A stretch of 64,000 nucleotides of DNA from Herpomyces periplanetae (lineage: Eukaryota > Ascomycota > Laboulbeniomycetes > Herpomycetales > Herpomycetaceae), in contig WMKJ01000049.1 of NCBI GenBank assembly GCA_009733715.1, positions 1-64,000 on the forward strand. Reading direction: 5' to 3'. The first letter of the stretch is position 1; each line of letters starts with the position of its first letter. The notes below the pieces were generated by a model, which was not told the origin of the DNA, did not search any database, and worked only from the letters and a program-made list of their open reading frames with translations. Below are positions 20,729 through 32,580 of this stretch, in pieces. A program made the translations under genes and the position numbers.

Positions 20729-21551
20729 TCATGATGGAGCCATCTTTTTATCAAATGCTTCATTCCGTACTATACAAATTGCAGATGCGTAGTCTGTGTC
20801 GTGGCTAATTGACACTAGTGCCTCTTGACCACCAAACCTTGCGAATCCATCCTCCTCTAGTTTGTGAATGTCAGATGATAAATGTGATTGGTCAAATCTT
20901 AAACATTCTTGAACATGATGTCGAGCTACAAGCATAGTGAGCTTGGGTAATGGTTTACGTAGAATACACATTGTGACTTTTCCGGGTAGGCTTGTCATCA
21001 GAATTTGCTGTCGAGATATAATGACAGGGTAACTATTGCCACTAATAGCTTTAATGGCAGCTTCTTTTGCCGCCCAGCTGCAGTAAATTAATTCATTAGA
21101 TCAGTGAAATTAGCATGAAAGTGTAACCAAGGAAGAATTGCGTCATGACATAAGAGTGTGTGACCTACCGTCCAGCTAAATACTGTGATAAGGTGAGTAT
21201 AGACCGGCCTACGCTTGATGACTGAGTATGTAAATGGGCAGCCGTATGATCATCGTTGACGGGTAATTGGTAAAAGTGACAGGAGTTTAATTCTGGGTCA
21301 AAAAGCTGGTGTAAGTTAGAATTCCAGCGGTAGCAGAACCCATGGAATTCTGGTTCCGTGAACAAAAAACGTGCAAATCGGAGAATCCGCGCCGCAACTA
21401 GATGTAGAGAAGTAGATTTAAACGAAGGATTGTTCAAAGGTTGGAATGATGTGTGATTAATCGATACATTAAGCGTGGGTCGAGTTAACAAACGGTAAAC
21501 ACGCGGTATACTACAGATATCGTGACCTAATGTAAACGGTAAGCGTTGCAT
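20729..21551 (-). CDS. PPT2: 4'-phosphopantetheinyl transferase (AcpS/Ppt2 type)
   Basis: Exons 21551-21169 and 21077-20729 encode 243 residues. The first ATG at 21551 gives MQRLPFTLGHDICSIPRVYR, matching the GxDI metal-binding motif of AcpS enzymes. After the splice comes the second signature WAAKEAAIKA and, near the end, VSISHDTDYASAICIV. The enzyme moves phosphopantetheine from CoA to the serine of an acyl carrier protein; stand-alone fungal copies of this type (Ppt2) act on mitochondrial ACP. The split lies exactly before the WAAKE motif (AGR|WAAKE). The gene is convergent with MCR1, with 251 bp between stop codons. It is longer than bacterial AcpS (about 120), because of a roughly 60-residue insert before the second motif. 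Confidence 0.86.
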
Positions 21552-22199
21552 GGTATTTTTCACTAAGTTGAATATGGTATTGAGTTAGTACAATCTATGA
21601 AGCAGAAGGAGTACGTTGACGTTAATATGCCTAAGTTGTGAATCGCCTATATTGAAGGGATAAAACACGTAAATAAAAAACGTTATGAAAAAAGGAATAA
21701 ACGGAACTATGGGTCACAATCATGTTAATGATGGTGTTATTTTAGCGTGAGATTTGTCCAAGGTGTATATCGCGAAAAATGATACCCGGCTAGGGCTCAA
21801 GAATTTATCAAAGCGAAGTATCGTCACAATGAATAAAGCCGTAGGATAATACCATTAACTTAACGTGTTAACTCACGGTTAAACCGGGGGAAGGTAAAAA
21901 TTATGTTGATGGAAGATGTCACCATTAAAGACAAGGATAAATTTAAAATTTAAATTGACCAAGGTCGACCGGGCATGCGATGAAGTAAGAGATGCACGAA
22001 ATAAAGGATACGATGTAATAAATTTTCATAAACGTTGTGAAGAAATGTAGTTGGGGCGGGATGCAGATCATGATGAATCAAGTGGATAATCAAATGCATC
22101 ATCATATTGTAACACAAGCTTTGGTGGTTCGGTGAATCGGCAAGAAGATGAAAGCGTGCATGCGAATTCTTTAATATGCCGAAAGGGTACACAGACTAG
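21552..22199. other. PPT2 upstream region
   Basis: A 648-bp gap between PPT2 and the tandem minus-strand gene upstream of it. Balanced AT-rich DNA with several TTAAC words and no recognised gene. Confidence 0.4.
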
Positions 22200-23627
22200 T
22201 CAGTATGAAGCATCCAAACCGAGAAGGCCAGTAAGATTAATTCGCAATTGTTCCCACGTATACGAGGCCGAAATACGTCGATAATTCGAGGTAGTCGGTT
22301 GGAGGTTCATGGAACGCGGTTTATGATTCCAATCTGTAGCACGTTTAGATACGGAATCAATATCAGATTGATGTTTTAAGGATTCTGTTGTTAATACCTG
22401 ACGCGTAAACGTATCTTCGGTTTGGGTTATGGCATGCTGATAAATTCCTTGCTTAGGGCGAAGGATTGGTTGTTTCTTATCTGGTATGCTACAAATATCA
22501 GTACTTGACGTGTACTTGAGGGTCGTAGTATTATAATCAACCGTACTCGTTGACGCTGATAGAGAAGGTGATGAAGTTACTGATAGTGTATTCTGATCCG
22601 ATAAAGATGGACTAGAATCTCCTTTGGCTGATGAAGTTATCATTCCAGCAGTATGACATCCAGGACGTGAGAGTTTACGAGTCCAATCTGTAGGTGGTGT
22701 ACACGGTTCATAGTCGCAATCTAGTGTCCACTGAGGTGAGCCAGGCTTGAATCCTGGAGTGGTAGTACGACGAGAGAATTGCTCAGCGTGCTTAACGGTA
22801 AACGAATCACGATCCGGGGTATTAGGTGGCGATAGTAATGTAGACTGACTTGTATTCTCACGCAGAAGTGACCCACGATTTTGACACCGTTTTGCAAAAT
22901 AATCACACTCAGATTTCCAAGTTAATAAAGCATTGGGCGATATATCTTGAGTAGATTTATCCCTGCAGTTGTTGCTAAGACTAGTCCTGGTAGTGTTTGC
23001 CAATTCCAAATTAGCCTCAAGTATGATTAATCGCAACTTCAAGTTTAACAGTATGGATCTATCGTATTCAAGTTCACTGTGTAATTTAATATTTTCCTCT
23101 TGTAAACATTGAAAACGAACTGAGGTATCTTCGAGATGATTCTTCAAGCGTGAATTTTCCAGTCGCAAAGAATCTAGTTCATCGTGAACCATACACCTGG
23201 ATACAGTTACACTGGGATCATCTGTCAATACAGAAGCTGATTTGTTAGCTGAAAAAATTATACGACGAGCCTCACAACGAGGATTGGCACAAGATTTGTC
23301 GGGTAGAGAATTTGACAAAGGATGACCCGATTTAACAGATCCGGGTTCAACGGAAGAAGAAAGATGATCAGATATATGGGAAGAGCTAAGACAAGAAATA
23401 GGATTATGGAGAAGTTGTGTTAACTGATCAATAAGTTGATTGATACGGCGAATGTCATCGTCTATGTAATCCTTTCGCAGGAGAACTTGAGAACTTAGGT
23501 CTTGTAAACGTGCTAGTAGGGAGCATTGAACAGGAGGGAGCCAGGGATCTGCCACAGACGGGTGAAACATTAGACTTGAAGGTGATGGCGAGAGGCTTAA
23601 CGTTGAATTGTAAGGTGCCATGAGCAT
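22200..23627 (-). CDS. Unrecognised coiled-coil protein
   Basis: An open frame of 475 codons from an ATG at 23627 (a second ATG follows two codons later). The N-terminus includes a short helical region (LLARLQDLSSQVLLRKDYID, then RINQLIDQLTQLL). Residues about 155-215 form a clear coiled coil (DELDSLRLENSRLKNHLED, later LQEENIKLHSELEYDR). The rest is Ser/Thr-rich and low in complexity. It resembles in plan, not in sequence, the unknown coiled-coil protein at 739-2487. I cannot assign a family. A microtubule or septum/polarity adaptor would fit the layout, but this is only a guess from composition. Confidence 0.6.
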   Translation of the reverse strand: MLMAPYNSTLSLSPSPSSLMFHPSVADPWLPPVQCSLLARLQDLSSQVLLRKDYIDDDIRRINQLIDQLTQLLHNPISCLSSSHISDHLSSSVEPGSVKSGHPLSNSLPDKSCANPRCEARRIIFSANKSASVLTDDPSVTVSRCMVHDELDSLRLENSRLKNHLEDTSVRFQCLQEENIKLHSELEYDRSILLNLKLRLIILEANLELANTTRTSLSNNCRDKSTQDISPNALLTWKSECDYFAKRCQNRGSLLRENTSQSTLLSPPNTPDRDSFTVKHAEQFSRRTTTPGFKPGSPQWTLDCDYEPCTPPTDWTRKLSRPGCHTAGMITSSAKGDSSPSLSDQNTLSVTSSPSLSASTSTVDYNTTTLKYTSSTDICSIPDKKQPILRPKQGIYQHAITQTEDTFTRQVLTTESLKHQSDIDSVSKRATDWNHKPRSMNLQPTTSNYRRISASYTWEQLRINLTGLLGLDASY

Positions 23628-24750
23628 TAGAAGAGCTTCCCCGTTTGGTTTCGGGTGGGTACTGGCAATACTGAGAGGGCAGGGTCAAATGGTGAAAGAA
23701 AGCTGAAGAAAATGATAAGATGAGAAGAACACAACGGTGGTGTGTGTAAGTGTAAGTGTGAGTGTGAGTGCGAGTGTAAGCGTGCTTGCGGGGCTCTTTC
23801 AGAAATTATGCGAAAAAAACCAGCTTGGATGTATGCGAAACGCTGAGCCACGTTTGTAAAAATGCGTGGGCTTTGAAAAGCAAGGTATGGGTTAATAACG
23901 TGTGATGTATAGGCAGGTCTGAAGTAGGAATAAATCAGTATATGATTGTATACCAGCATAACTAGTTGAAACAAACGTCAAAAATGCATTGAATCTTACG
24001 TTTTGTAATAGACGATATCATTTATACGAGGGAATAGTCGCCTGTGTGTAGTAAAATCACTAAATTTTGGTTAAGTGACGGCTAAAATTTCCGTGAAATA
24101 TACGTCAATGTGCAATGACCCGTTTTAACTCGCAAATAAAATGTTTAAACGAAGCTTGTTTAATGAACAAACTTTTAAGGATCGGTAATTTTCTGCGAAA
24201 TATGTTAAATTGCAGAAAAAAATAATCTGCGTCTAACAGCATAAGATTAATCCTGAAAGTTTGATGGGTGTTCAATTAAGTAATAAGTCGAGCAACATAA
24301 ATCACTATCACAACATTAAAAAGTCCGTCCACGATGATCGAATAAATCGAAACTTGGTGAAAAATTATATCAAAAAAATCCGCTTCATCCAGTTAAATCC
24401 ATTTGTGCGTTCCCAATAGGGCAAAATCGGTGAATTAAGAATCTCACGTGATATGCCGAAACGGAGAGGCTTGGTACGAGATTTGGTAAGGGACGGGATA
24501 GGAATTTCGAGGAATACGGGGAGATTACGCGGGGACGTGAATTATAAAAAACTCCGAAACGGAAGAGGCCTGCCGGATCGGAATGCCGATTGGAGGGCGG
24601 AGAAATAATTGTGCGGAAGATGAAGGAGAAATGTTTTAGCGAGTACCGGGGCGAGGAAAAAATTAAGGAATTTGGATGTAAAGAGAATATTCAGCGAAAA
24701 GGATCGTTCAGGTGGTGAATTGATTAGGGTGTGCAGATCGAACTAACGTT
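23628..24750. promoter_or_regulatory. Divergent region upstream of TRP2
   Basis: 1.1 kb between divergent genes. It contains a (GTGTAA/GTGA)-like simple repeat near 23738-23780 and TCACGTGA at 24444-24451, about 300 bp before the TRP2 start. I see no Gcn4 (TGACTCA) site. Confidence 0.4.
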
Positions 24751-26643
24751 ATGAATTCACGGGTAAGTCAACTGGGAAAGAATGGAACTGGTGAGAATTC
24801 ATGTAATGTGTATACAAGGGATTGTAAGGGCTAATTTTTTATATGGATTCGTGGGTGCGGGCATAAATACGGTTATGATCAGCCAATTATTCAACCCTCG
24901 CTTGATGAAGTGAGAGATATCATTGCGTGGACGAAAGCTGATGTTAATAGGCCAAACCTAATTCCTTTGGTGGCTAAAGTATCGGCAGAATTCTTAACAC
25001 CAGCGGCAATCTACCTCAAGATAACGGCGCAGTAAGCAGGTGATAGAGATTTATCAAAGACAAGGCTAAAGGTTGACGCTGGAAATTTGGGCAATTCATG
25101 CATATTCAGGGTCAAATGTAAACATTCATTCTTATATGAAAGTGCTGCTACAACGGAAACTATTGGGCGGTACAGTTTTGTCGGTGCAGGTATCCATTTT
25201 AGTGAATTTGTGTTTACCAATCCATCATTTCTCATGACAATTCATTTGAACGCACAAATTACCCAAACGTTTGTATGATGTGTATTAATTTGCTTTTACG
25301 GGACAGATCCACGGTTGGTTTTAACATCTGGTCCGGGATTCGGGGAAGCATCTGATCCTTTGATAAACCTAGACAAAGAGCTTTCCAAATGGCGAGTTGC
25401 ATCTATCCCAAGTTTACGTCTTCCGTTATTAACAAGTGGGGCAGTTGGGTATATTGGATATGATTGTATTCAATACTTTGAACCGCGGACTAAACGAGAG
25501 CTTAATGACAGCTTAAAAGTTCCGGAAAGTTTATTCATGTTTTTCAACTCGATTATTGCCTTGGATCATTTTTTCCAATGTGTTAGTATTATACAGTACT
25601 TGGACGTTAACTTGACAAACTCGACTTCACTATTGGAAGAAGCGTACAATACGTCGTGTGAGAAGCTCATTAGTTTGATCGATATACTTAATTCAAAGGA
25701 AATTCCTCTGCCTGATCAACCGGCCTGTCATATTCCAAATCGTGAATTTACGTCTAACATTGGAAAATCGGGGTATGAAGAACATGTTGAACGGTTGAAG
25801 CAATATATTATCCAGGGCGAAATTATTCAGTGTGTTCCGTCGCAAAGATTGACACGACCTACTGCTATACACCCATTTAACGTTTATCGAAGCCTGCGCA
25901 GAATTAATCCATCACCCTACTTATTTTACATTGACTGTGAAGAATTTCAGATTATCGGTGCAAGCCCTGAATTGTTAATTAAGTCTGATGGGGAGCGTAT
26001 AATCAGTCATCCCATTGCAGGAACAACTCAACGTGGACAAACGGCTAGTGAGGATAATCGATTAGCTGAGGAGCTTCGATGTTCCATAAAAGACCGAGCA
26101 GAGCATATAATGCTGGTTGATTTAGCCCGGAATGATTTAAATCGAGTTTGTGATCCTCTAACGGTGCAAGTAGATCAATTGATGGTGGTTCAACGGTTTT
26201 CACACGTTCAGCACCTAGTTTCAGAAGTATCGGGTGTATTGCGCAAGGGATATAACCGGTTTGACGCATTTAGATCTGTATTTCCCGCCGGTACTACGAC
26301 CGGAGCACCAAAGATAAGAGCCATGGAGTTAATTTCCGAGCTTGAAGGTGAAAAACGCGGGATATACGCGGGTGCTGTGGGCTACTTTTGCTACGATAGC
26401 GTACTATTGCCCGATCGACTCGAAGAAAATTTCCACGATACGCTAAGCGTTGTACCAGGTGTAATGGATTTATGTATAGCTATTCGTACCATGGTTATGA
26501 AGGATGGGGTAGTTTATATGCAAGCAGGAGGAGGAATAGTGTTTGATTCAGATGCTTCGGATGAGTATAATGAGACTCTCAATAAACTAGCAGCATCTAT
26601 GAAATGTGTTGTTGCGGCTGAGCATGAATATGGCCAAAATTAA
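24751..26643 (+). CDS. TRP2: Anthranilate synthase component I
   Basis: Exons 24751-24762, 24883-25031, 25110-25189 and 25307-26643 encode 525 residues. The first exon has only four codons (MNSR), then PIIQPSLDEVRDIIAW. The tryptophan-feedback region SFLYESAATTETIGRYSF follows, then the chorismate-binding core: IQCVPSQRL, ASPELLIK, HPIAGTTQRG, DLARNDLNRVC, VFPAGTTTGAPKIRAME and the closing QAGGGIVFDSD. With glutamine supplied by a partner glutaminase subunit it converts chorismate to anthranilate. The four-exon model rests on the match of AIYLKITAQVKCKHSFLYES and VGADPRLVLTSG across the splice sites. The last exon also holds the family's GYIGYDCI. Confidence 0.93.
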
Positions 26644-26975
26644 TAGTACGGATAAGTATGACTACAATGCGGGCACAGGCTAAGGTCTTTGTAAGTCATG
26701 AAAATAGAAGTACTGAATTAAATTCATGCATGACCATGAATCTTAGAACATAGAACAAACACATTAACTTGTAATGAGTAATAGTTCTAACGATGAAGAG
26801 CAAGAAACAATAAAAGAATAATCCCATAAAGAGAATGGATTTGTATCGATATAAAAACCAACTTACATAGGTGGATTGAGCCAACCAGGCACAGCCGGTT
26901 TACAAGAGTAGATTGATGTGAGGAAAACGTATTCCACGGACACGTCAGGTTGTCAGCAGAAAGAGTAAAGGGGCA

Positions 26976-27026
26976 ATGTGATGTGATGCGATGTGATGCG
27001 ATGCGATGCGATGCGCTGGAATGCGA
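26976..27026. repeat. Imperfect GATGY pentamer array
   Basis: About ten consecutive copies of GATGT or GATGC, ending in an interrupted copy (GCTGG). Confidence 0.8.
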
Positions 27027-27135
27027 CACAAATATCCCAACTCTGAATTAGGGCGAAAACATCGCTGCGATGCGCAAATCACATGATTCCAAGGGCAAAG
27101 TTTAACAGGTCGTTGGATGCGGGGTGCTGGTTGAG

Positions 27136-27171
27136 TGATGCAAGGCAAGGCAATGCAATGCAAGGCAAGAC
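27136..27171. repeat. Imperfect GCAAK pentamer array
   Basis: About seven tandem copies of GCAAG or GCAAT, roughly 110 bp after the GATGY array. Confidence 0.75.
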
Positions 27172-27635
27172 AGCAAAACACCAATCAAGGAAATGACCTA
27201 GTTGGCTAGCTGGCGGGTTAACAGGTTCTATTGTTTCTATTTGATTGTTGTGAGCTACTTTTACGCACAAATGACCCAGCGACTTCGCGTGAAAAAGATT
27301 ATGGTCAACTCACAAATGATTATAACGGCTTGTTAAGTATACCATACCATATAAACATCACCAAGGTGTTGGACAAAGCATACGTTCGTATATGCATGCA
27401 TCCGGGAAAAAGGGATATTTGTGAAGAAAAATAGCTTAAGACACGGCTATTTTAGCGGAACCTAGAATGTGAAGTGGGTGTTAATGAACAAGGGACTTAC
27501 GAGTGGATATTTGTCGATACGCGTGTATAGCTAAGTGATATAACAATTTGAAAACACCACGTCTAAACAGGTTCTTCCGTTAAAGTGTTAATAGCAAAGA
27601 GACTGTTAAAAGGAATCCGTGTAAGCTTGTCGAAT

Positions 27636-30600
27636 ATGAAGAATACCAACAGCAGCCGAAGTCCGTCGGCCAGGATGAGATCAAACAGTCCAGGAGAGGA
27701 TGAAATGGCACCGTTAAATTTGCACGTTTTTGTGATCAAGGTACGCAAAATTTGAGCATGATCTAAGCAAGGTATTTACCACGACTAACACCTGTCCTAC
27801 ACGTATACAGGGTGAAAATCTGGCGGCAAAAGATCGCAATGGAACAAGTGACCCGGTACGTGAAAACTGCTCACAATATTAAAATTTCAAGTTACAGGAG
27901 CGTAAAAATGTACAAAGCAAACTAATCAAAATGGGCGGAGGTAATGAACGTGTATAGTACTTGGTTGTTAGCCTGGGTGAAAGTAAAAATGCCACGTCCA
28001 TGATATCAAAAACTTTGAATCCAGAATGGTATCAAACACTTATCACCGGAATCAACGGGCCACAGTGTAAAACGCTCAAAGTAGAGTGCTGGGACAAGGA
28101 CCGATTTGGGCGTGATTATATGGGTGAGTTCACCGTAGCACTAGATGAGCTATTCTCGAATGAAGCATCACACATTTTGGTGAGTGTCAACGAACGAAAT
28201 TGACATATAATAAGCATCGTTAAGTGAAAATGAAATTTAATTATATTACCAATTCATTCAGGCACCCACTTGGTACACGCTAGAATCACGAAGATCCGGT
28301 AGGAGATCAGCCATCGTAACGGGGAGAATTCAGTTACAACTCTCGATATCAGATCCTTCGGACCAGGCCGCAACATCAAGTCAGTTAATTCGAAAATTTC
28401 AAGCTATAATTAGCACGAAAAAAGAGTTTCGTGAAAGATCAAGTCCAAGTCCTCCTAAGGATGACGATTCCAATGATGATTCAATCGACGACCCTGATAC
28501 ACCCACAAAATCCAAGAAGAAGTTGAGAATATCACGACGAAAACGTAACGGTGCTGCCATTAACACATTTGCCTTCTCTAGTGACTCTGACGTTGCCGGT
28601 GTTCTTTTCCTTATGATTAATCGAATTGAAGATTTGCCACCCGAAAGAAACGGTGAGTTCCCATATCGTCCCATGAAAACCAAATGCGTGTTATCGGTTC
28701 ACAGTTAGCTGACGAGTGAATGAACGTAGTGACGATCTCATCCTTTGATATGGATCCATTTGTCGTAACATCACTTGGCAAGAAAACATACCGCACTCGA
28801 GTGGTGCGACACAGCCTGAACCCAGTTTACGATGAGAAAATCCTTTTCCACGTTTTACACTATGAAACAAAGTATAGCGTCACGTTTACCATTGTGGATC
28901 GCGATAATTTATCCGGCAATGATTGCGTTGGAACAGTCAACTTGCCAATTGAAAGGGTAATGGAATACGCGCCAGTAGTAGATCCGAAGACTGGATTATA
29001 TTCATTACCCTTACTCGCGGATAATCTAACAAGTGTCTGTGATGCTAGCGGGAAAAAATCACCCATTTGTCGCAAGCTAGGACTATCTCGCCGTAGCTCT
29101 TCGTGCCAAAGTTTATCACCGACTAAACATCTCACATCCAAAAGTCCCAGTTGTTCAAGGCCAGTCTCACCAGATCCGTCTACGAATTTTGATATGAGCA
29201 AACTTGCCGATAGTCTATCCAGCGTAAAATCTTCCACAGCATACATGGATGATAATTCTTTCAAATCATTTGAGTTACCCATCAAATTAGAAGTTCGAAC
29301 ACGCCAAGGGTTGAAGAATAATCCCATGATCTATGTTATGGCAAAGTACATGCCGTACCCTGCACTCCGGCAGCAGTTCTGGCGAGCGTTGCTAAAGCAA
29401 TATGATGCCGATGAAGGCGAAACAATAGATAAAGTTGAGCTTACAACTTTACTGGACAGTCTTGGATCTACACTTCAAGAAAACACTATCGACGGATTTT
29501 TTAAGAGATTCCCATCAACAGGACCTGATGCGGATCCAACGTTAACTTTTGATCAAGCAGTCATTTGCCTTGAGGACCAACTTTTAAAATCCAGTCGCAA
29601 AGGTCGTCGAAAAAGCAATTCGCAGGAAAGTAGCGGCGAGAGCTGTTCATCAACACCGGAAATTCATACACCTGAGAACTCCATTGATGGGACTGACCCT
29701 GATAAATCTTCACCCCGGGTTATAATTACCGACGTTGATACCCCAGCAGGTCAAAGCACATTGAAAGATGATACCGACAATACGAGCTGCTCTGCTTCCA
29801 AGTTTGGACTGTCAGATGAATCAAATGATGAGCGTATCATCGAAATTCGGGAATGTCCAATATGCCATCAACCACGACTTAGTAAACGGAGCGACGCAGA
29901 TATCATTACTCACATTGCAACCTGTGCTAGTCAAGACTGGCGCAAAGTTAATGTTATCATGATGGGAGGCTTCGTAACATCTAGTCAAGCTAGCCGCAAA
30001 TGGTACTCCAAGCTCATAACTAAAGTAGGCTATGGAGGGTATAAAGTTGGGGCCAACTCAGCAAATATCCTTATACAAGACCGGATAACGGGACAGATAC
30101 TCGAAGAACGAATGAGTGTTTACGTGCGTCTTGGAATTAGGTTGCTGTATCAAGGACTAAAAAGTCGTGATATGGAAAATAAACGTATACGGAAGTTATT
30201 ACGCTCACTCAGTGTAAATCAGGGTAAAAAGTTTGATGACCCAGCATCTGCATCTCAAATTCAAGGGTTTATTAATTTTCATGGACTTGACATGTCTCAA
30301 GTACTCTTGCCGACAGACCAATTCAAAAATTTTAACGAATTCTTTTATCGAGCTCTTAAACCCGGATCACGAGTTTGCTGCGCTCCGTTGAATGAAGAGA
30401 TAGTGACTAGCCCTGCGGATTGTCGAAGTGTCGTGTTCAATAAGATTGACACAGCGCAACGTATTTGGGTTAAAGGACGTGAATTCAGTATGCCTCGCTT
30501 GCTCGCCTGTGAAACGCAAGCTAAAAAATACGTTAATGGAGCACTAGGGATATTTCGTTTGGCACCCCAAGACTATCATCGATTTCACATTCCTGTTGAT

Positions 30601-31116
30601 GGGAAAATTGATGATATAAGGTATATTGAAGGGGAGTACTATACTGTGAATCCAATGGCCATTCGATCAGCACTTGATGTGTACGGTGAAAATGTGCGAG
30701 TTATTGTCACCATTAATAGTAAAATGCATGGGCGTGTAATGGTGATTTGCGTTGGTGCAATGATGGTTGGTAGCACTGTTATTACACGGGCCGTGGGTGA
30801 AACAGTTCAGCGAACTGAAGAGCTTGGGTACTTTAAATTTGGTGGAAGTACAATTCTTCTGGTGTTTGAGCCAGCAAGGATTCAATGGGATATGGATTTG
30901 GTTGAAAATTCCAATAGCGCACTAGAAACACTGGTAAGTAGTTATGTGAGCATGAGCAGCGATATTGGCGTTGCTCCATTACTATATTATCTTAATTTAG
31001 CCTTGCACTAACGTTCATCAATTTAGTTGCGCGTTGGAATGTCGGTGGGACATGCACCGGGATATCCACCTTTCATTGACGAATTTAAAAATGCATCTGC
31101 ATCTGAGACTGCGTAA
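27636..31116 (+). CDS. PSD2: Phosphatidylserine decarboxylase, C2-C2-EF-type (Psd2)
   Basis: Exons 27636-27740, 27811-27855, 27958-28179, 28262-28652, 28730-30933 and 31027-31116 encode 1018 residues. A first C2 domain (about 26-120) includes GENLAAKDRNGTSDPY. A second (about 225-350) includes FDMDPFVVTSLGKKTYRTRV. An EF-hand-like segment lies near 465-545, and a Cys/His cluster CPICHQ...HIATC near 629-652. The catalytic domain runs from about 760 and contains HRFHIPVDGKI and the self-cleavage motif FGGST near 958, then ETLLRVGMSVGHAPG built across the last intron. The enzyme makes phosphatidylethanolamine from phosphatidylserine in Golgi/endosome membranes. All exon joins fall inside conserved blocks. 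Confidence 0.94.
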
Positions 31117-31468
31117 ACAGTCAATTAATAAAATTTGCATTCCAATCGTTGTCATTCGAATGAAAAACTAGAAAATACCTCCAATTAATGAACAAATTGT
31201 TCACCAATCCTCCAAGCAAATAGATCACAAAAATATCCTTAAGTACCAATCTAAAAATTTACGAAAAGTTGTTCGCGAAGCCTCGGCTTTATACACGAAA
31301 TCAGCCGTCACGTGATTATGTATTAGTCATCGGGTAAGGTTAAGCGAGATGGGAAAGGAAAAAGGGAAAAATTTAGAGATACCAGAGAAAAAGGTTAATT
31401 GTCGAGATAATTCTTGGTAAAAAAAAATTAATTCAAAAACGAAAAATTAGTTTGAGCGGATAGAAGGC
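31117..31468. promoter_or_regulatory. PSD2-NHP2 spacer with TCACGTGA
   Basis: 352 bp between + strand genes. It has TCACGTGA at 31308-31315 and becomes A/G-rich just before the next ATG. Confidence 0.45.
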
Positions 31469-32386
31469 ATGGGTTCGGATAAAAAATCGAGTAAAGCAGA
31501 GCGCAAGAGGAAATTGGAACACGACGATTGTGAGGGTAATGGAGAAAGCCGTGAACATGTTAAAGACAAAAAGGTTAAAAGGGATAAGGGTGAGAAGGGG
31601 GACAAGAAAAGTGAAAAAAGTCACAAGAGGCACAAAGACAAGTCAGAACGAGAAAAGAATAAAAAACACGATAAAAAAGCCGCTAAAAGCTCCAAGGACA
31701 ATTCGAATTCCACAGTCAACCCCGCGTTAGCTAACTCGCAGAATACAGACGGAACCACCGAAGCTGCAAACAGCAACGTGGTTAAAACGTCAAAGGGAAC
31801 ATCCACGACTCAAATCATTAGGTATTTAGTTCCCTTTGCGGAACCTCTAGCAAATGCAGAAGAGTTAACAATGATTCTGCGATTAGTCCGTAAAGGTATG
31901 CAGAGATTTATGCCAACGTACAACAATGTTTTCTGACGGTTTCATTTAGCATCCCGTGTTCGATCTTTGGTCAATGGAATTCGCGAATCTCAAAAACTTT
32001 TACGTCGCAAGGTAGACGATGACGCTGATCAAACATCGGGTAAAAAGTCTGGCACAAGCTCTAATTCTCAAAAACCTTGTGTAAATCCATCCCGCGGAAT
32101 TGTTGTACTCGCAGGTGATACATTTCCATGGGATATTATTTCTCATATGCCACTACTCAGCGAGGAAGCAGGCTTTCCTTACATTTATATTCCCAGCCGA
32201 GAAGCTTTGGGCCGTGCAGCTGGCAGTTCACGACTACAGACTAGCGCTCTCATAATTTTACCCGATTCGGTTAAGAGTTTGTCAAAGCAAACCGTCACAG
32301 AGCAGGATACCCGAGCATTTAAGGAAGAATTTGACAAGGTATACGAAGCGTGTTTAACTGCACAACAGCGGATTCACGCTATTTGA
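31469..32386 (+). CDS. NHP2: NHP2-like H/ACA snoRNP protein with long basic N-terminus
   Basis: Exons 31469-31895 and 31950-32386 encode 287 residues. The first 115 residues are Lys/Glu/Asp-rich and very hydrophilic, an extension most Nhp2 proteins lack (yeast Nhp2 is 156 residues). The L7Ae-type RNA-binding domain follows: YLVPFAEPLANAEELTM, then across the intron RKASRVRSLVNGIRESQKLL, then GIVVLAGDTFPWDIISHMPLL and PYIYIPSREALGRAAGSSR. Nhp2 binds H/ACA guide RNAs with Cbf5, Nop10 and Gar1 for pseudouridylation. A second insert of about 25 residues lies between helix and GIVVLAGD. It could instead be a close paralogue of Nhp2. Confidence 0.83.
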
Positions 32387-32580
32387 CTATACTTGTCACG
32401 TTCTTCTCATTGTCCCTGGGGGAAAGTTTAATCCTCTGACAAATGATGTGCTCGCGTGCACAAACCCGTTGGATAAATTTCTCTTCCAAGTTAGTGATGA
32501 AGTGGTGGTGCAGCAGGCGGCTAAGAGGAAGACAAACGTCGAATGAAAAGATGAAAGGAGAATAGCATCTACACTTCAAT

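Larger units (their letters stand above)
26644..27635. other. TRP2-PSD2 intergenic with pentamer repeats
   Basis: A 992-bp gap between two + strand genes. It holds two imperfect pentanucleotide arrays (listed separately). Minus-strand frames rich in His/Ser or Cys/Leu here are by-products of these repeats. Confidence 0.5.

Noticed and set aside
26787-27270. Several His/Ser- or Cys/Leu-rich minus-strand frames
   Set aside because: They are translations of the pentamer repeats.
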